64,000 bases of DNA from Pseudomonas putida (GCF_030159595.1 NZ_BSKJ01000005.1:62001-126000); one strand, 5' to 3'. Counted from the first letter of the stretch, positions 27,036 to 36,348 are shown. Program-made: numbers and translations. Notes: generated by a model from the sequence alone, not told the origin.

Positions 27036-27929
27036 ATGGCTAAAATCGGTTTCATCGGCACCGGCATCATGGGCAAGCCCATGGCCCAGAACCTGCAGAA
27101 AGCAGGTCACAGCCTGTTCGTTTCCACCCACCACGACGCCGCGCCAGCCGAGCTGATCGCCGCCGGTGCAGTGGCCCTGGCCAACCCGAAAGAAGTGGCC
27201 CAGGAAGCCGAATTCATCATCGTCATGGTACCGGACACCCCACAGGTCGAAGCCGTCCTGTTCGGTGAGAACGGTGTCGGTGCAGGCGTGGGCCCGAACA
27301 AGGTCGTGATCGACATGAGCTCGATCTCCCCTACTGCCACCAAAGCCTTCGCTGAAAAAATCAAGGCCACCGGCGCCGCTTACCTGGACGCCCCGGTGTC
27401 CGGTGGCGAAGTCGGCGCCAAGGCCGCGACCCTGAGCATCATGGTCGGTGGCTGCCCGAAAGCCTTCGAGCGCGCTTTGCCGCTGTTCGAAGCCATGGGC
27501 AAGAACATCACCCGCGTGGGTGGCAACGGCGACGGCCAGACTGCCAAGGTGGCCAACCAGATCATCGTTGCGCTGAACATCCAGGCCGTTGCCGAAGCCC
27601 TGCTGTTCGCCGCCAAGAACGGCGCGGACCCGGCCAAAGTGCGTGAAGCACTGATGGGTGGCTTCGCTTCGTCGAAAATCCTCGAAGTGCATGCCGAGCG
27701 CATGATCAAAGGCACCTTCGACCCGGGCTTCCGCATCAACCTGCACCAGAAAGACCTGAACCTGGCCCTGCAAGGCGCCAAGGAGCTGGGTATCAACCTG
27801 CCCAACACCTCCAATGCCCAGCAAGTGTTCAACACCTGCCAGGCCTTGGGCGGCGGCAACTGGGACCACTCGGCGCTGATCAAAGGCCTGGAGCACATGG
27901 CCAACTTCTCGATCCGCGACGAGAAATAA
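27036..27929 (+). CDS. glxR: Tartronate semialdehyde reductase
   Basis: A 297-residue beta-hydroxyacid dehydrogenase that reduces tartronate semialdehyde to D-glycerate. The N-terminal NAD(P) motif is GFIGTGIMGKPMAQNL. The substrate motif is DAPVSGGEVGAKAATLSIMV, and the catalytic Lys lies in GNGDGQTAKVANQI. It is the third gene of the gcl-hyi-glxR unit and is followed by a strong terminator. Confidence 0.95.
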   Translation: MAKIGFIGTGIMGKPMAQNLQKAGHSLFVSTHHDAAPAELIAAGAVALANPKEVAQEAEFIIVMVPDTPQVEAVLFGENGVGAGVGPNKVVIDMSSISPTATKAFAEKIKATGAAYLDAPVSGGEVGAKAATLSIMVGGCPKAFERALPLFEAMGKNITRVGGNGDGQTAKVANQIIVALNIQAVAEALLFAAKNGADPAKVREALMGGFASSKILEVHAERMIKGTFDPGFRINLHQKDLNLALQGAKELGINLPNTSNAQQVFNTCQALGGGNWDHSALIKGLEHMANFSIRDEK

Positions 27930-27937
27930 GCAACACA

Positions 27938-27971
27938 CACTGGCTGACCTGCGACCACGCGTCAGCCAGTG
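27938..27971 (+). other. Hairpin after glxR
   Basis: CACTGGCTGAC and GTCAGCCAGTG form an 11-base perfect stem with a 12-base loop starting 9 bases after the glxR stop. It precedes a second hairpin with a T tract. Confidence 0.7.
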
Positions 27972-27986
27972 AACCCGAGCAACACC

Positions 27987-28031
27987 CGCCCCTGGTTCGG
28001 CCTGCACGGAGGCAGTTCCAGGGGCGTTTTT
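27987..28031 (+). terminator. Intrinsic terminator upstream of ttuD
   Basis: CGCCCCTGG (27987-27995) pairs with CCAGGGGCG (28018-28026), with an inner GCCT/AGGC stem, and is followed by TTTTT (28027-28031). The next gene starts only 35 bases later, so either a promoter is hidden here or readthrough is controlled. Confidence 0.75.
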
Positions 28032-28065
28032 GATTCTGCAGAACAACAATAATTGGGAGCCTGCC

Positions 28066-29340
28066 ATGTCGGTCGATCCGCAAAAAATTCTCCGCGAGCT
28101 GTTCGACACAGCCATCGCTGCCGCCCACCCCCGCCAAGTCCTCGAACCCTACCTGCCCGCCGACCGTAGCGGCCGGGTCATCGTCATCGGCGCCGGCAAA
28201 GCCGCAGCCGCCATGGCCGAAGTGGTCGAGAAAAGCTGGCAGGGCGAAGTCTCTGGCCTGGTCGTGACCCGTTACGGCCATGGCGCCAACTGCCAGAAGA
28301 TCGAAGTGGTCGAAGCCGCCCACCCGGTCCCCGATGCCGCCGGCCTGGCCGTGGCCAAGCGCGTGCTGGACCTGGTCAGCAACCTCAATGAAGACGACCG
28401 CGTCATCTTCCTGCTGTCTGGCGGTGGTTCCGCCCTGCTGGCACTGCCGGCCGAGGGCCTGACCCTGGCCGACAAGCAGCAGATCAACAAAGCACTGCTG
28501 AAATCCGGCGCCACCATCGGCGAGATGAACTGCGTGCGCAAGCACCTCTCGGCGATCAAGGGCGGCCGCCTGGCCAAGGCCTGCTGGCCAGCCACCGTTT
28601 ACACCTATGCGATTTCCGATGTACCGGGCGACCTGGCAACGGTAATCGCCTCCGGCCCCACCGTGGCCGACCCGAGCACCTCGGCCGATGCCTTGGCCAT
28701 CCTCAAGCGCTACAACATCGAAGCGCCGAAAGCCGTCATCGACTGGCTCAACAACCCGGCATCGGAAACCGTCAAAGCCGATGACCCGGCCCTGGCCCGC
28801 AGCCACTTCCAGTTGATCGCCAAGCCCCAGCAGTCGCTCGAAGCCGCTGCGGTCAAAGCCCGCCAAGCCGGGTTCAGCCCGCTGATTCTAGGCGACCTGG
28901 AAGGCGAATCGCGCGAAGTGGCCAAGGTGCACGCGGGCATCGCCCGGCAGATCGTTCTGCACGGCCAACCGCTGAAAGCGCCTTGCATCATTCTGTCCGG
29001 CGGCGAGACCACCGTGACCGTGCGCGGCAATGGCCGTGGCGGGCGCAACGCCGAGTTCCTGCTCAGCCTCACCGAAAGCCTCAAGGGCCTGCCGGGTGTG
29101 TACGCCCTGGCCGGTGATACCGACGGCATCGATGGCTCGGAAGAAAACGCCGGTGCCTTCATGACCCCAGGCAGCTATGCCCGCGCCGAGGCCCTGGGCC
29201 TTTCGGCCAGCGACGAGCTGGACAACAACAACGGCTACGGCTATTTCGCCGCGCTGGATGCGCTGATCGTCACCGAACCGACCCGCACCAACGTCAACGA
29301 CTTCCGCGCCATCCTGATCCTTGAGACTGCCCAATCATGA
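28066..29340 (+). CDS. ttuD: Glycerate 2-kinase (TtuD/MOFRL family; often annotated hydroxypyruvate reductase)
   Basis: A 424-residue protein of the DUF4147 plus MOFRL type. The N-terminal domain has VIVIGAGKAAAAMAEVVEK, FLLSGGGSALLALPAEGL and MNCVRKHLSAIKGGRLA. The C-terminal MOFRL domain has GGETTVTVRGNGRGGRNAEF and AGDTDGIDGSEENAGAF. Family members are proven glycerate 2-kinases even where named hydroxypyruvate reductase, which suits its place after glxR. ATG 28066 follows TTGGGAG. It overlaps pykF by 4 bases (ATGA). Confidence 0.9.
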   Translation: MSVDPQKILRELFDTAIAAAHPRQVLEPYLPADRSGRVIVIGAGKAAAAMAEVVEKSWQGEVSGLVVTRYGHGANCQKIEVVEAAHPVPDAAGLAVAKRVLDLVSNLNEDDRVIFLLSGGGSALLALPAEGLTLADKQQINKALLKSGATIGEMNCVRKHLSAIKGGRLAKACWPATVYTYAISDVPGDLATVIASGPTVADPSTSADALAILKRYNIEAPKAVIDWLNNPASETVKADDPALARSHFQLIAKPQQSLEAAAVKARQAGFSPLILGDLEGESREVAKVHAGIARQIVLHGQPLKAPCIILSGGETTVTVRGNGRGGRNAEFLLSLTESLKGLPGVYALAGDTDGIDGSEENAGAFMTPGSYARAEALGLSASDELDNNNGYGYFAALDALIVTEPTRTNVNDFRAILILETAQS

Positions 29341-30752
29341 CGCCTGATAAAAAAGTAAAGATCCTCGCCACCCTCGGCCCTGCGATCAACGGCATCGACG
29401 ACATCCGCCAGTTGGTCGAGGCCGGGGTGAACATCTTCCGCCTCAACTTCAGCCACGGCGAACACGCTGACCACGCCCTGCGCTACCAGTGGATCCGTGA
29501 AGTGGAGCAGCAGCTCAACTACCCGCTGGGCATCCTCATGGACCTGCAAGGGCCAAAACTGCGCGTGGGCCGCTTTGCCGAAGGCAAGGTGCAACTGCAA
29601 CGCGGCCAGGCCCTGCGCCTGGACCTGAACAAAACCCCGGGCGACAGCCACCGGGTGAACCTGCCGCACCCGGAAATCATTGCTGCCCTTGAGCCCGGCA
29701 TGGACCTGCTGCTGGACGACGGCAAGCTGCGCCTGCGTGTTACCGCCAAGCACAACGACGCCATCGACACCGAAGTGCTGAACGGCGGCGAGCTGTCCGA
29801 CCGCAAGGGCGTCAACGTACCGCAAGCCGTGCTCGACCTCTCCCCGCTCACCGAGAAGGACCGCCGCGACCTGGCCTTTGGTCTGGAACTGGGTGTGGAC
29901 TGGGTGGCACTGTCGTTCGTGCAACGCCCGGAAGACATCACCGAGGCACGCCAGCTGATCGGTGACCGTGCTTACCTGATGGCGAAGATCGAAAAGCCGT
30001 CGGCAGTCGAACAGCTGCAAGCCATTGCCGAACTGTCGGACGCCATCATGGTGGCCCGCGGTGACCTGGGCGTGGAAGTGCCGGCCGAAAGCGTGCCGCA
30101 AATCCAGAAACGCATCATCGGCACCTGCCGCCAGCTGGGCAAGCCGGTAGTAGTGGCCACGCAGATGCTCGAATCCATGCGCTTCTCGCCGGCACCGACC
30201 CGCGCCGAAGTCACCGACGTTGCCAACGCGGTAGCCGAAGGCGCTGATGCGGTCATGCTGTCGGCCGAGACCGCTTCGGGTGACTACCCGCTGGAAGCCG
30301 TGCAGATGATGAGCAAGATCATCCGCCAGGTGGAAAACGGCCCAGACTACCAGGCCCAGCTCGACGTCGGCCGACCGAAAGCCGAGGCCACCGTGTCGGA
30401 CGCCATCAGCTGCGCGATTCGCCGGATCAGCGGCATCCTGCCGGTGGCGGTACTGGTGAACTACAGCGAGTCGGGCGCCTCGACCCTGCGCGCTGCACGC
30501 GAGCGGCCACGGGCACCGATTCTCAACCTGACGCCGAACTTGATTACCGCACGCCGCCTGAGCGTGGCGTGGGGTGTTCACTCGGTGGTCAACGACCGCC
30601 TGCGCCAGGTGGACGAGGTTGTGTCGACTGCGCTGGAGATTGCCCAGGCGCAAGGCATGGCCAGCCGTGGCGACACGTTGTTGATCACGGCCGGTGTGCC
30701 TTTTGGCAAGCCGGGGTCGACTAACACGCTGCGGATCGAGACCTTGATCTAA
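29337..30752 (+). CDS. pykF: Pyruvate kinase
   Basis: A 471-residue pyruvate kinase. It begins KILATLGPAINGIDDIRQLV and FRLNFSHG, with the catalytic MAKIEKPSAVEQLQ (substrate Lys), VARGDLGVEVP and the ATQMLESMRFSPAPTRAEVT block. The C-terminal domain ends in GVPFGKPGSTNTLRIE. Coupled to ttuD, it turns glycerate-derived phosphoenolpyruvate into pyruvate plus ATP, completing the use of purine-derived glyoxylate. Confidence 0.96.
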   Translation: MTPDKKVKILATLGPAINGIDDIRQLVEAGVNIFRLNFSHGEHADHALRYQWIREVEQQLNYPLGILMDLQGPKLRVGRFAEGKVQLQRGQALRLDLNKTPGDSHRVNLPHPEIIAALEPGMDLLLDDGKLRLRVTAKHNDAIDTEVLNGGELSDRKGVNVPQAVLDLSPLTEKDRRDLAFGLELGVDWVALSFVQRPEDITEARQLIGDRAYLMAKIEKPSAVEQLQAIAELSDAIMVARGDLGVEVPAESVPQIQKRIIGTCRQLGKPVVVATQMLESMRFSPAPTRAEVTDVANAVAEGADAVMLSAETASGDYPLEAVQMMSKIIRQVENGPDYQAQLDVGRPKAEATVSDAISCAIRRISGILPVAVLVNYSESGASTLRAARERPRAPILNLTPNLITARRLSVAWGVHSVVNDRLRQVDEVVSTALEIAQAQGMASRGDTLLITAGVPFGKPGSTNTLRIETLI

Positions 30753-30766
30753 GCAACCACACCTCT

Positions 30767-30857
30767 CCTGTGGGAGCGGGCTTGCCCGCGAAGAGGCCAG
30801 CAGGGACAGCCGTGTTGTCTGAGCTGACGCATTCGCGGGCAAGCCCGCTCCCACAGG
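30767..30857. repeat. Inverted pair of REP elements after pykF
   Basis: REP copies at 30767-30790 and, in reverse complement, 30834-30857. They separate pykF from the urea transporter gene in the same direction. Confidence 0.9.
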
Positions 30858-30938
30858 GTTAGCGGTGTTGCACACAACAGCGGAAAACCCGAGGCCCAAA
30901 GAGGCCCACCGCTTCCCTCCAACCTCACTGACTGCCCC

Positions 30939-31811
30939 ATGTACACCAAAAATTTCGTCAACCCGTGCCCCGACTGGGCCACGGCGTTACTCAACGGCTT
31001 CAGCCAGGTGCTGCTGCTGCGCAACCCCCTGTGCGGCCTGTGCTGCCTGTTGGCCATCCTGCTGACCGCCCCCGACCTGGTCGGCGGTGCCCTGCTCGGC
31101 GCCCTGGCCGGCCTGGTCACCGCCCAAGCCCGTGGTTACGACCGCGCCGACCGCCAGGCCGGGCTGTACTGCTACAACGGTGTGCTGATTGGCCTGCTGA
31201 TCAGCGCCGTGCTGCCGTGGTCGGTCATGCTGCCACCGCTGATCATTGCTGCAGGCGGCCTGTCCAGCATCATCACCCACCAGTGGCGCAAACGCGGCGG
31301 CAAGCTGCTGATCGCCTACACGGCGCCCTTCGTGTTGCTGGGCTGGGCCGCACTCTTGTTCGCCAGTCCCTCGCCCAGCGGCTTCGTCGAAGCCGACCCG
31401 CTGTATGCCCTGGCACGCGGTGTGGGCCAGATCTTCCTGCTCGACCAGCCCTTGGCCGGGTTGCTGATCATGGTCGGCATGTTCATCGCCAACCCTTATG
31501 CCGCGATGTGGGCCGTGATCGGTTCCGCCATCGGTGGTGGCGTGGCATTGCTGGCCGACCAGGCGCAGGCTGCGTGGTTGGGCCTTTATGGTTTCAATGC
31601 GGCACTGGCAGCCTTGGCCTTCAGCAGACAGGGTGAAAAGCCGTGGGTGACAATGCTGGCAATTGCCTTGGCCCTGCTGCTGCAACCGGTGTTCAAACTG
31701 CTGCCAGTGGCAGCTCTGACTGCGCCCTTTGTCGCCGCCTGCTGGCTGATGCACCTGGGCAACCATTTGGCCCAGCCCAGGCAGCGCAACGCCAGCCGCT
31801 TGCACAGCTGA
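30939..31811 (+). CDS. Urea transporter (UT family)
   Basis: A 290-residue integral membrane protein of the bacterial urea channel family. The N-terminal FVNPCPDWATALLNGFSQVL and RNPLCGLCCLLAILL, and the repeated GLYCYNGVLIGLLISA/GLYGFNAALAALAF pore halves, are typical. It follows the glyoxylate genes. Urea is the co-product of AllA, so it may export or re-import this urea. Alternatively it feeds a urease elsewhere. Confidence 0.88.
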   Translation: MYTKNFVNPCPDWATALLNGFSQVLLLRNPLCGLCCLLAILLTAPDLVGGALLGALAGLVTAQARGYDRADRQAGLYCYNGVLIGLLISAVLPWSVMLPPLIIAAGGLSSIITHQWRKRGGKLLIAYTAPFVLLGWAALLFASPSPSGFVEADPLYALARGVGQIFLLDQPLAGLLIMVGMFIANPYAAMWAVIGSAIGGGVALLADQAQAAWLGLYGFNAALAALAFSRQGEKPWVTMLAIALALLLQPVFKLLPVAALTAPFVAACWLMHLGNHLAQPRQRNASRLHS

Positions 31812-31856
31812 AACGCAACCCCTAGGCTCAGCCCATCGCTTTTGTGGACCGCGCCA

Positions 31857-32678
31857 ATGAACAACCCTGCGAGCCTGCGTGAACGGCTCTTCGTTATCGT
31901 CTTCCAGACCGACACCGTGGCTGGAAGACGCTTCGACAAAATCCTCCTGCTGATCATCCTCGCCAGCCTGGTCACGGTGATCCTCGACAGCATCGACGAA
32001 ATACACCAAGGCTACGCTGGCCTGCTCGCCGCCATCGAATGGGGCTTCACCGCGATCTTCCTGGCCGAGTACCTCACCCGTCTGTACTGCTCACCCAAGC
32101 CCCTGCGCTATGCCTTCAGTTTCTATGGCCTGGTCGACTTGCTGGCGATCGTGCCGGGGATCATCGCGCTGTACTACAGCGACGCCCAGTACCTGCTGAT
32201 CATCCGGGTGATACGGATGCTGCGGATCTTCCGCGTGCTCAAGCTCAGCCCGTACCTCAAGCAGGCCCATTACCTGATGGAGGCACTGCGCGGCAGCAAG
32301 CAGAAGATCATCGTGTTCCTGGTGACGGTATCGACCTTGGTGACGGTGTTCGGCACCTTGATGTATGTGATCGAAGGGCCGGAGCACGGCTTTACCAGCA
32401 TCCCCAAGGGCATCTACTGGGCCATCGTCACCCTCACCACCGTGGGCTTTGGCGACATCGTGCCGAAGACGCCCCTGGGCCAGGTGCTGTCGTCGCTGGT
32501 GATGATTACCGGTTATTCGATCATTGCCGTGCCGACCGGCATCTTTACCGCCGAACTGGCCAATGCCATGCGCGGGGAGCAACTGCAACATGACTGCCCG
32601 ACCTGCAGCAAGAAGACCCATGAGCATGGGGCTGCGTACTGTTCCCGGTGTGGGAATGGGCTGTTTCCCAAGCAATGA
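31857..32678 (+). CDS. Voltage-gated-like potassium channel with C-terminal zinc ribbon
   Basis: A 273-residue 6-TM ion transporter. The S4-like helix has spaced arginines (IIRVIRMLRIFRVLKLSPYL), and the selectivity filter is TLTTVGFGDIVP. After S6 comes a short tail with two CxxC pairs (CPTCSKK and CSRCGNG, about residues 247-268), which resembles a zinc ribbon. ATG 31857 was taken; an upstream in-frame TTG at 31842 is possible. Potassium selectivity is inferred from the GFGD filter. Confidence 0.87.
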   Translation: MNNPASLRERLFVIVFQTDTVAGRRFDKILLLIILASLVTVILDSIDEIHQGYAGLLAAIEWGFTAIFLAEYLTRLYCSPKPLRYAFSFYGLVDLLAIVPGIIALYYSDAQYLLIIRVIRMLRIFRVLKLSPYLKQAHYLMEALRGSKQKIIVFLVTVSTLVTVFGTLMYVIEGPEHGFTSIPKGIYWAIVTLTTVGFGDIVPKTPLGQVLSSLVMITGYSIIAVPTGIFTAELANAMRGEQLQHDCPTCSKKTHEHGAAYCSRCGNGLFPKQ

Positions 32679-32691
32679 TGCCGCCTGCGCT

Positions 32692-32783
32692 GGCCCTTTC
32701 GCGGGTAAACCCGCTCCCACAGGGACAGCACATGATTCAGCCCTGTGGTAATCCTGTGGGAGCGGGTTCACCCGCGAAAGGGC
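32692..32783. repeat. Inverted pair of REP elements
   Basis: The two arms GGCCCTTTCGCGGGTAAACC... and its near reverse complement ending ...CCCGCGAAAGGGCC flank about 30 bases. They include the REP cores with GTAAAC/GTTCAC variation. Confidence 0.85.
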
Positions 32784-32895
32784 CGGCACAGGCAGAGGCA
32801 TAACCAAAGTCGTTTTTGTTCTTTAACCCGCGCAAACCCACCCGCTATAGTCGCTGGCAATCTGCCCCAACAACCTTCAAGAACAAGGAAGCAAC

Positions 32896-33894
32896 GTGAA
32901 AAAACTCTTCACCGCCTCGCTGCTCGCCGCAGGCCTGGCCTTGGGCAACCTCGCCCAGGCCGCCCCTACCCTGCTGAACGTTTCCTACGACGTGATGCGC
33001 GACTTCTACAAGGACTACAACCCGGCCTTCCAGAAACACTGGGAAGCCGAGCACAAAGAGAAGGTCAACGTGCAGATGTCCTTCGGCGGCTCCAGCAAGC
33101 AGGCGCGTGCAGTGATCGATGGCCTGCCGGCCGACGTCATCACCATGAACATGGCCACCGACATCAACGCCCTGGCCGACAACGGCAAGCTGGTGCCGGA
33201 CAACTGGGTAACCCGCCTGCCGAACAACAGCGCGCCGTTCACCTCGGCCACCGTATTCATCGTGCGCAAGGGCAACCCGAAAGCCCTGAAAGACTGGCCC
33301 GATCTGCTGAAGGACGGTGTGCAGGTGATCGTGCCCAACCCGAAAACCTCGGGTAACGGCCGCTACACCTACCTGTCCGCCTGGGGCTATGTGCTCAAGC
33401 AAGGCGGTGACGAGGCCAAGGCCCGTGACTTCGTAGGCAAGCTGTTCAAGCAAGCGCCGGTGCTGGATACCGGTGGCCGTGCTGCCACCACCACGTTCAT
33501 GACCAACCAGATCGGCGACGTGCTGGTCACCTTCGAGAACGAAGCTGAAATGATCGCCCGCGAGTTCGGTCGCGACCAGTTCGAAGTGGTTTACCCAAGC
33601 GTGTCGGCCGAGGCCGAGCCACCTGTGAGCGTGGTGGACAAGGTGGTGGCCAAGAAGGGTACCCAGGCCGTGGCCGAGGAATACCTGAAGTACCTGTGGT
33701 CGCCAGAAGCCCAGGAGATCGCCGCCAACAACTACCTGCGCCCACGCGATGCGACGGTACTGGCCAAGTACACTGACCGCTTCCCGAAAGTGGACTTCCT
33801 GTCGGTCGAGAAAACCTTTGGTGACTGGCGTACCGTGCAGAAGACCCACTTCAACGATGGCGGCGTGTTTGACCAGATCTATACCGGCCAATAA
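32896..33894 (+). CDS. sbp: Periplasmic sulfate-binding protein
   Basis: A 332-residue sulfate/thiosulfate-binding protein. The signal peptide is about residues 1-22 (LTLGN-type hydrophobic core, ends LAQA). Mature segments LLNVSYDVMRDFYKDYNPAF, VNVQMSFGGSSKQARAVIDG, NPKTSGNGRYTYLSAWGY and EYLKYLWSPEAQEIAANNYL are characteristic. The start is GTG 32896 after AAGGAA. No cysTWA permease genes adjoin, so it must work with a transporter encoded elsewhere. Confidence 0.93.
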   Translation: MKKLFTASLLAAGLALGNLAQAAPTLLNVSYDVMRDFYKDYNPAFQKHWEAEHKEKVNVQMSFGGSSKQARAVIDGLPADVITMNMATDINALADNGKLVPDNWVTRLPNNSAPFTSATVFIVRKGNPKALKDWPDLLKDGVQVIVPNPKTSGNGRYTYLSAWGYVLKQGGDEAKARDFVGKLFKQAPVLDTGGRAATTTFMTNQIGDVLVTFENEAEMIAREFGRDQFEVVYPSVSAEAEPPVSVVDKVVAKKGTQAVAEEYLKYLWSPEAQEIAANNYLRPRDATVLAKYTDRFPKVDFLSVEKTFGDWRTVQKTHFNDGGVFDQIYTGQ

Positions 33895-33920
33895 TTGATG
33901 TAGGGCCGGTACTGACAAAC

Positions 33921-34847
33921 TCAGGTCTGACGGAATACCAAGGCCTTCAGCCCCCCCGCCGGGTCCACATCAGGGAACTCCGGCGGGTTCTCCAGCCGCT
34001 CGACAAACGCCAGCGTCGGCGCCTGCTCTGCCATCCCCTCAATCAGGAACTCCGGCCCGATACCCGGATCATTCACACACGCCAGCACCGTCCCGCCCGC
34101 ATTCAACAACTCCGGCAAACGCCTCAGGATCTTCGCGTAATCCTGGGTCAGCACAAAGCTGCCGCGCTGGAAAGTGGGCGGGTCGATGATGATCAGGTCA
34201 TAAGGCCCGTACTTGCGCACCTTGCCCCATGACTTGAACAGCTCATGCCCCAGGTAGGCCACCCGCGATGCATCGTGGCCATTCAGGCGATGGTTTTCCC
34301 TGCCACGCGAAAGCGCCGACTTGGCCATGTCCAGGTTCACCACCTGCTCGGCGCCACCAGCAATCGCCGCCACCGAAAAGCCGCAGGTGTAGGCGAACAG
34401 GTTCAACACACGCTTGCCAGCCGCCTGCTCGCGCACCCAGCGCCGGCCATAGCGCATGTCGAGGAACAGGCCATTGTTCTGTCGCACACCCAGGTCCAGC
34501 AGGTAGGTCAGGCCATCCTCGACCACCTCGCGCTGCTGGCACGGCTCGCCCAGCAGCCACTGACCGGGGCTATCGGGCAGGTAGCGGTGCTGTATGAGGA
34601 TGGCCTGGCCGGCCCATTGCGGGCGCTCGGCAACGGCACGCAACATGGCCTCCAGCTCGGCCAGTTGGCCTTCGGGCATCTCGCGGAACAAAGCGACCGA
34701 CAGCACACCTTGCAGCCAGTCGACAGTGACCTGCTCCAGTCCCGCCCAGCAGCGGCCACGGCCATGGAACAGGCGGCGGGTTTCCTGCGGGGCAGGGTCG
34801 AGGGCGGCGAGCAAGTGTTGCTCGAGGGTGTGGATCGGCGAGGTCAT
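33921..34847 (-). CDS. SAM-dependent (probable rRNA) methyltransferase
   Basis: A 308-residue Rossmann-fold methyltransferase related to the RlmI/RlmKL-C group. It has NNGLFLDMRYGRRWVREQA, the SAM motif VLNLFAYTCGFSVAAIAGGA, acidic NLDMAKSALSRGRENHRLNG and the catalytic-loop DPPTFQRGSFVLTQDY. Target RNA and position cannot be read. ATG 34847 was taken, since the longer frame begins with TTG and lacks a ribosome site. Confidence 0.85.
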   Translation of the reverse strand: MTSPIHTLEQHLLAALDPAPQETRRLFHGRGRCWAGLEQVTVDWLQGVLSVALFREMPEGQLAELEAMLRAVAERPQWAGQAILIQHRYLPDSPGQWLLGEPCQQREVVEDGLTYLLDLGVRQNNGLFLDMRYGRRWVREQAAGKRVLNLFAYTCGFSVAAIAGGAEQVVNLDMAKSALSRGRENHRLNGHDASRVAYLGHELFKSWGKVRKYGPYDLIIIDPPTFQRGSFVLTQDYAKILRRLPELLNAGGTVLACVNDPGIGPEFLIEGMAEQAPTLAFVERLENPPEFPDVDPAGGLKALVFRQT

Positions 34848-34880
34848 GGTGGGTCGCAAGCAAATAAAAAGGCCGACATT

Positions 34881-35777
34881 CTAACCCTTGGCAGTCACTT
34901 GTGCAGAACGGAACCACCAGCCCTGCTGCATCCCCGCCGCTGCCAGCAGGATCAACCCCACGCCCAGCCACTGCAGCGGTGCCAACCGATGCCCGAACGC
35001 CACCCAATCGACCAGAATCGCCGCAATCGGGTAGATGAACGACAGCGCTCCGGTCAACGCCGTGGGCAGACGCTGGATGGCGCTGTAAAGCAGCACATAC
35101 ATCAGGCCGGTGTGCACCATGCCCAGTGTCAGCAAACTGGCCAACGCCGGCACTTCGCCAGGCAACCCGCCAAGCTGGACCCAGGGTGCCAGCATCAGCA
35201 CACCGGTGGTTACCTGAATCAACGCGATCAGGTGGGGCGGCGTGCCATTCAGGCGCTTGATGATCAATGCAGCGATTGCGTACAGGAAAGCCGCCCCAAG
35301 CGCCAAGGCAATCCCCAGCAGGTAATCCTCACCACCGCCCTGCCCCGCGCCATGGGCACTGACGATGGCCAACATGCCGAGGAAGGCGACGCTCAGCCAG
35401 GTCAGCTTGGCCAAGGTGATTTTCTCGCCCAGGAACAGCGCCGCCAGCCCCACCAGCAGAAACGGCTGCACGTTGTACACCGCCGTGCCAATGGCAATCG
35501 ACGCCCGTGAGTACGAGGCAAACAACAGCAACCAGTTGCCGACAATGGCCACCCCACTGGCAATTGCCAACAGGAACGCCGTGCGGCTGATCACTCCCGG
35601 TCGCAGAAAGCCAAAAGCGCTGCAGATCACCAGCAAGGTCACGGCGCCGAACACGCAGCGCCAGAACACCACCTCAAGCACGGGCTGGCCGGACACCAGC
35701 ACGAACCAGCCGATGGTCCCGGAAATCAGCATGGCAGCGACCATTTCCAGCGAGCCACGGCGCAATGAACTGTCCAT
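34881..35777 (-). CDS. EamA/DMT-family transporter
   Basis: A 298-residue membrane protein with ten predicted helices in two EamA repeats (AAMLISGTIGWFVLVSGQPV, FLYAIAALIIKRLNG and ILVDWVAFGHRLAPLQWLGV). Start 35777 follows a strong GGGAGGT. It is divergent from the Lrp-type gene with 133 bases between starts, which suggests control by that regulator and export of an amino acid or similar metabolite. Confidence 0.88.
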   Translation of the reverse strand: MDSSLRRGSLEMVAAMLISGTIGWFVLVSGQPVLEVVFWRCVFGAVTLLVICSAFGFLRPGVISRTAFLLAIASGVAIVGNWLLLFASYSRASIAIGTAVYNVQPFLLVGLAALFLGEKITLAKLTWLSVAFLGMLAIVSAHGAGQGGGEDYLLGIALALGAAFLYAIAALIIKRLNGTPPHLIALIQVTTGVLMLAPWVQLGGLPGEVPALASLLTLGMVHTGLMYVLLYSAIQRLPTALTGALSFIYPIAAILVDWVAFGHRLAPLQWLGVGLILLAAAGMQQGWWFRSAQVTAKG

Positions 35778-35910
35778 CTCACACCTCCCGTTGACGATGG
35801 CAACAGTATGCAAAGGATACCGGTGTGCCATCCAGCGGATAACGAAGGCAGATTGGCAAACATGCCTTTACTATCAAGGCAAATAACGCGAATTACCTAT
35901 TGAGGCGACC

Positions 35911-36348
35911 ATGACTGACGCTATCGACCAACTCTTGATCAATGCACTGATGGAGGATTCGCGCCGCTCGCTGAAGGCCCTGGCGCAGGTGAGCGGGCTG
36001 TCCGCACCCAGCGTCAGCGAGCGCCTGCGCCGGCTGGAAGAGCGTGGCGTGCTGCGCGGCTACACCGTGGAGGTCGACCCGCGCGCGTTTGGCTATCAGT
36101 TGCAGGCCATCGTGCGCATCCGCCCACTGCCGGGGCAGTTGCAGGAGGTGGAGCGGCAGATCATTGCGATACCCGAGTTCACCGAGTGCGACAAGGTCAC
36201 CGGCGAAGACTGCTTCATTGCCCGGCTGCATGTGCGCTCGATGGAGCAACTGGACACCCTGCTCGACCGCATCAATGTGTTGGCCGAGACCAATACCGCG
36301 ATCATCAAGAAGAGCCCGGTGAAGCGGCGGTTGCCGCCGATGGATTGA
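35911..36348 (+). CDS. Lrp/AsnC-family transcriptional regulator
   Basis: A 145-residue regulator. The N-terminal HTH is DSRRSLKALAQVSGLSAPSV-like with SERLRRLEERGVLRGYTVEV. The C-terminal RAM domain has LQEVERQIIAIPEFTECDKV and VTGEDCFIARLHVRSMEQLD. It is divergent from the EamA exporter, a common arrangement for local amino-acid efflux control. Confidence 0.92.
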   Translation: MTDAIDQLLINALMEDSRRSLKALAQVSGLSAPSVSERLRRLEERGVLRGYTVEVDPRAFGYQLQAIVRIRPLPGQLQEVERQIIAIPEFTECDKVTGEDCFIARLHVRSMEQLDTLLDRINVLAETNTAIIKKSPVKRRLPPMD

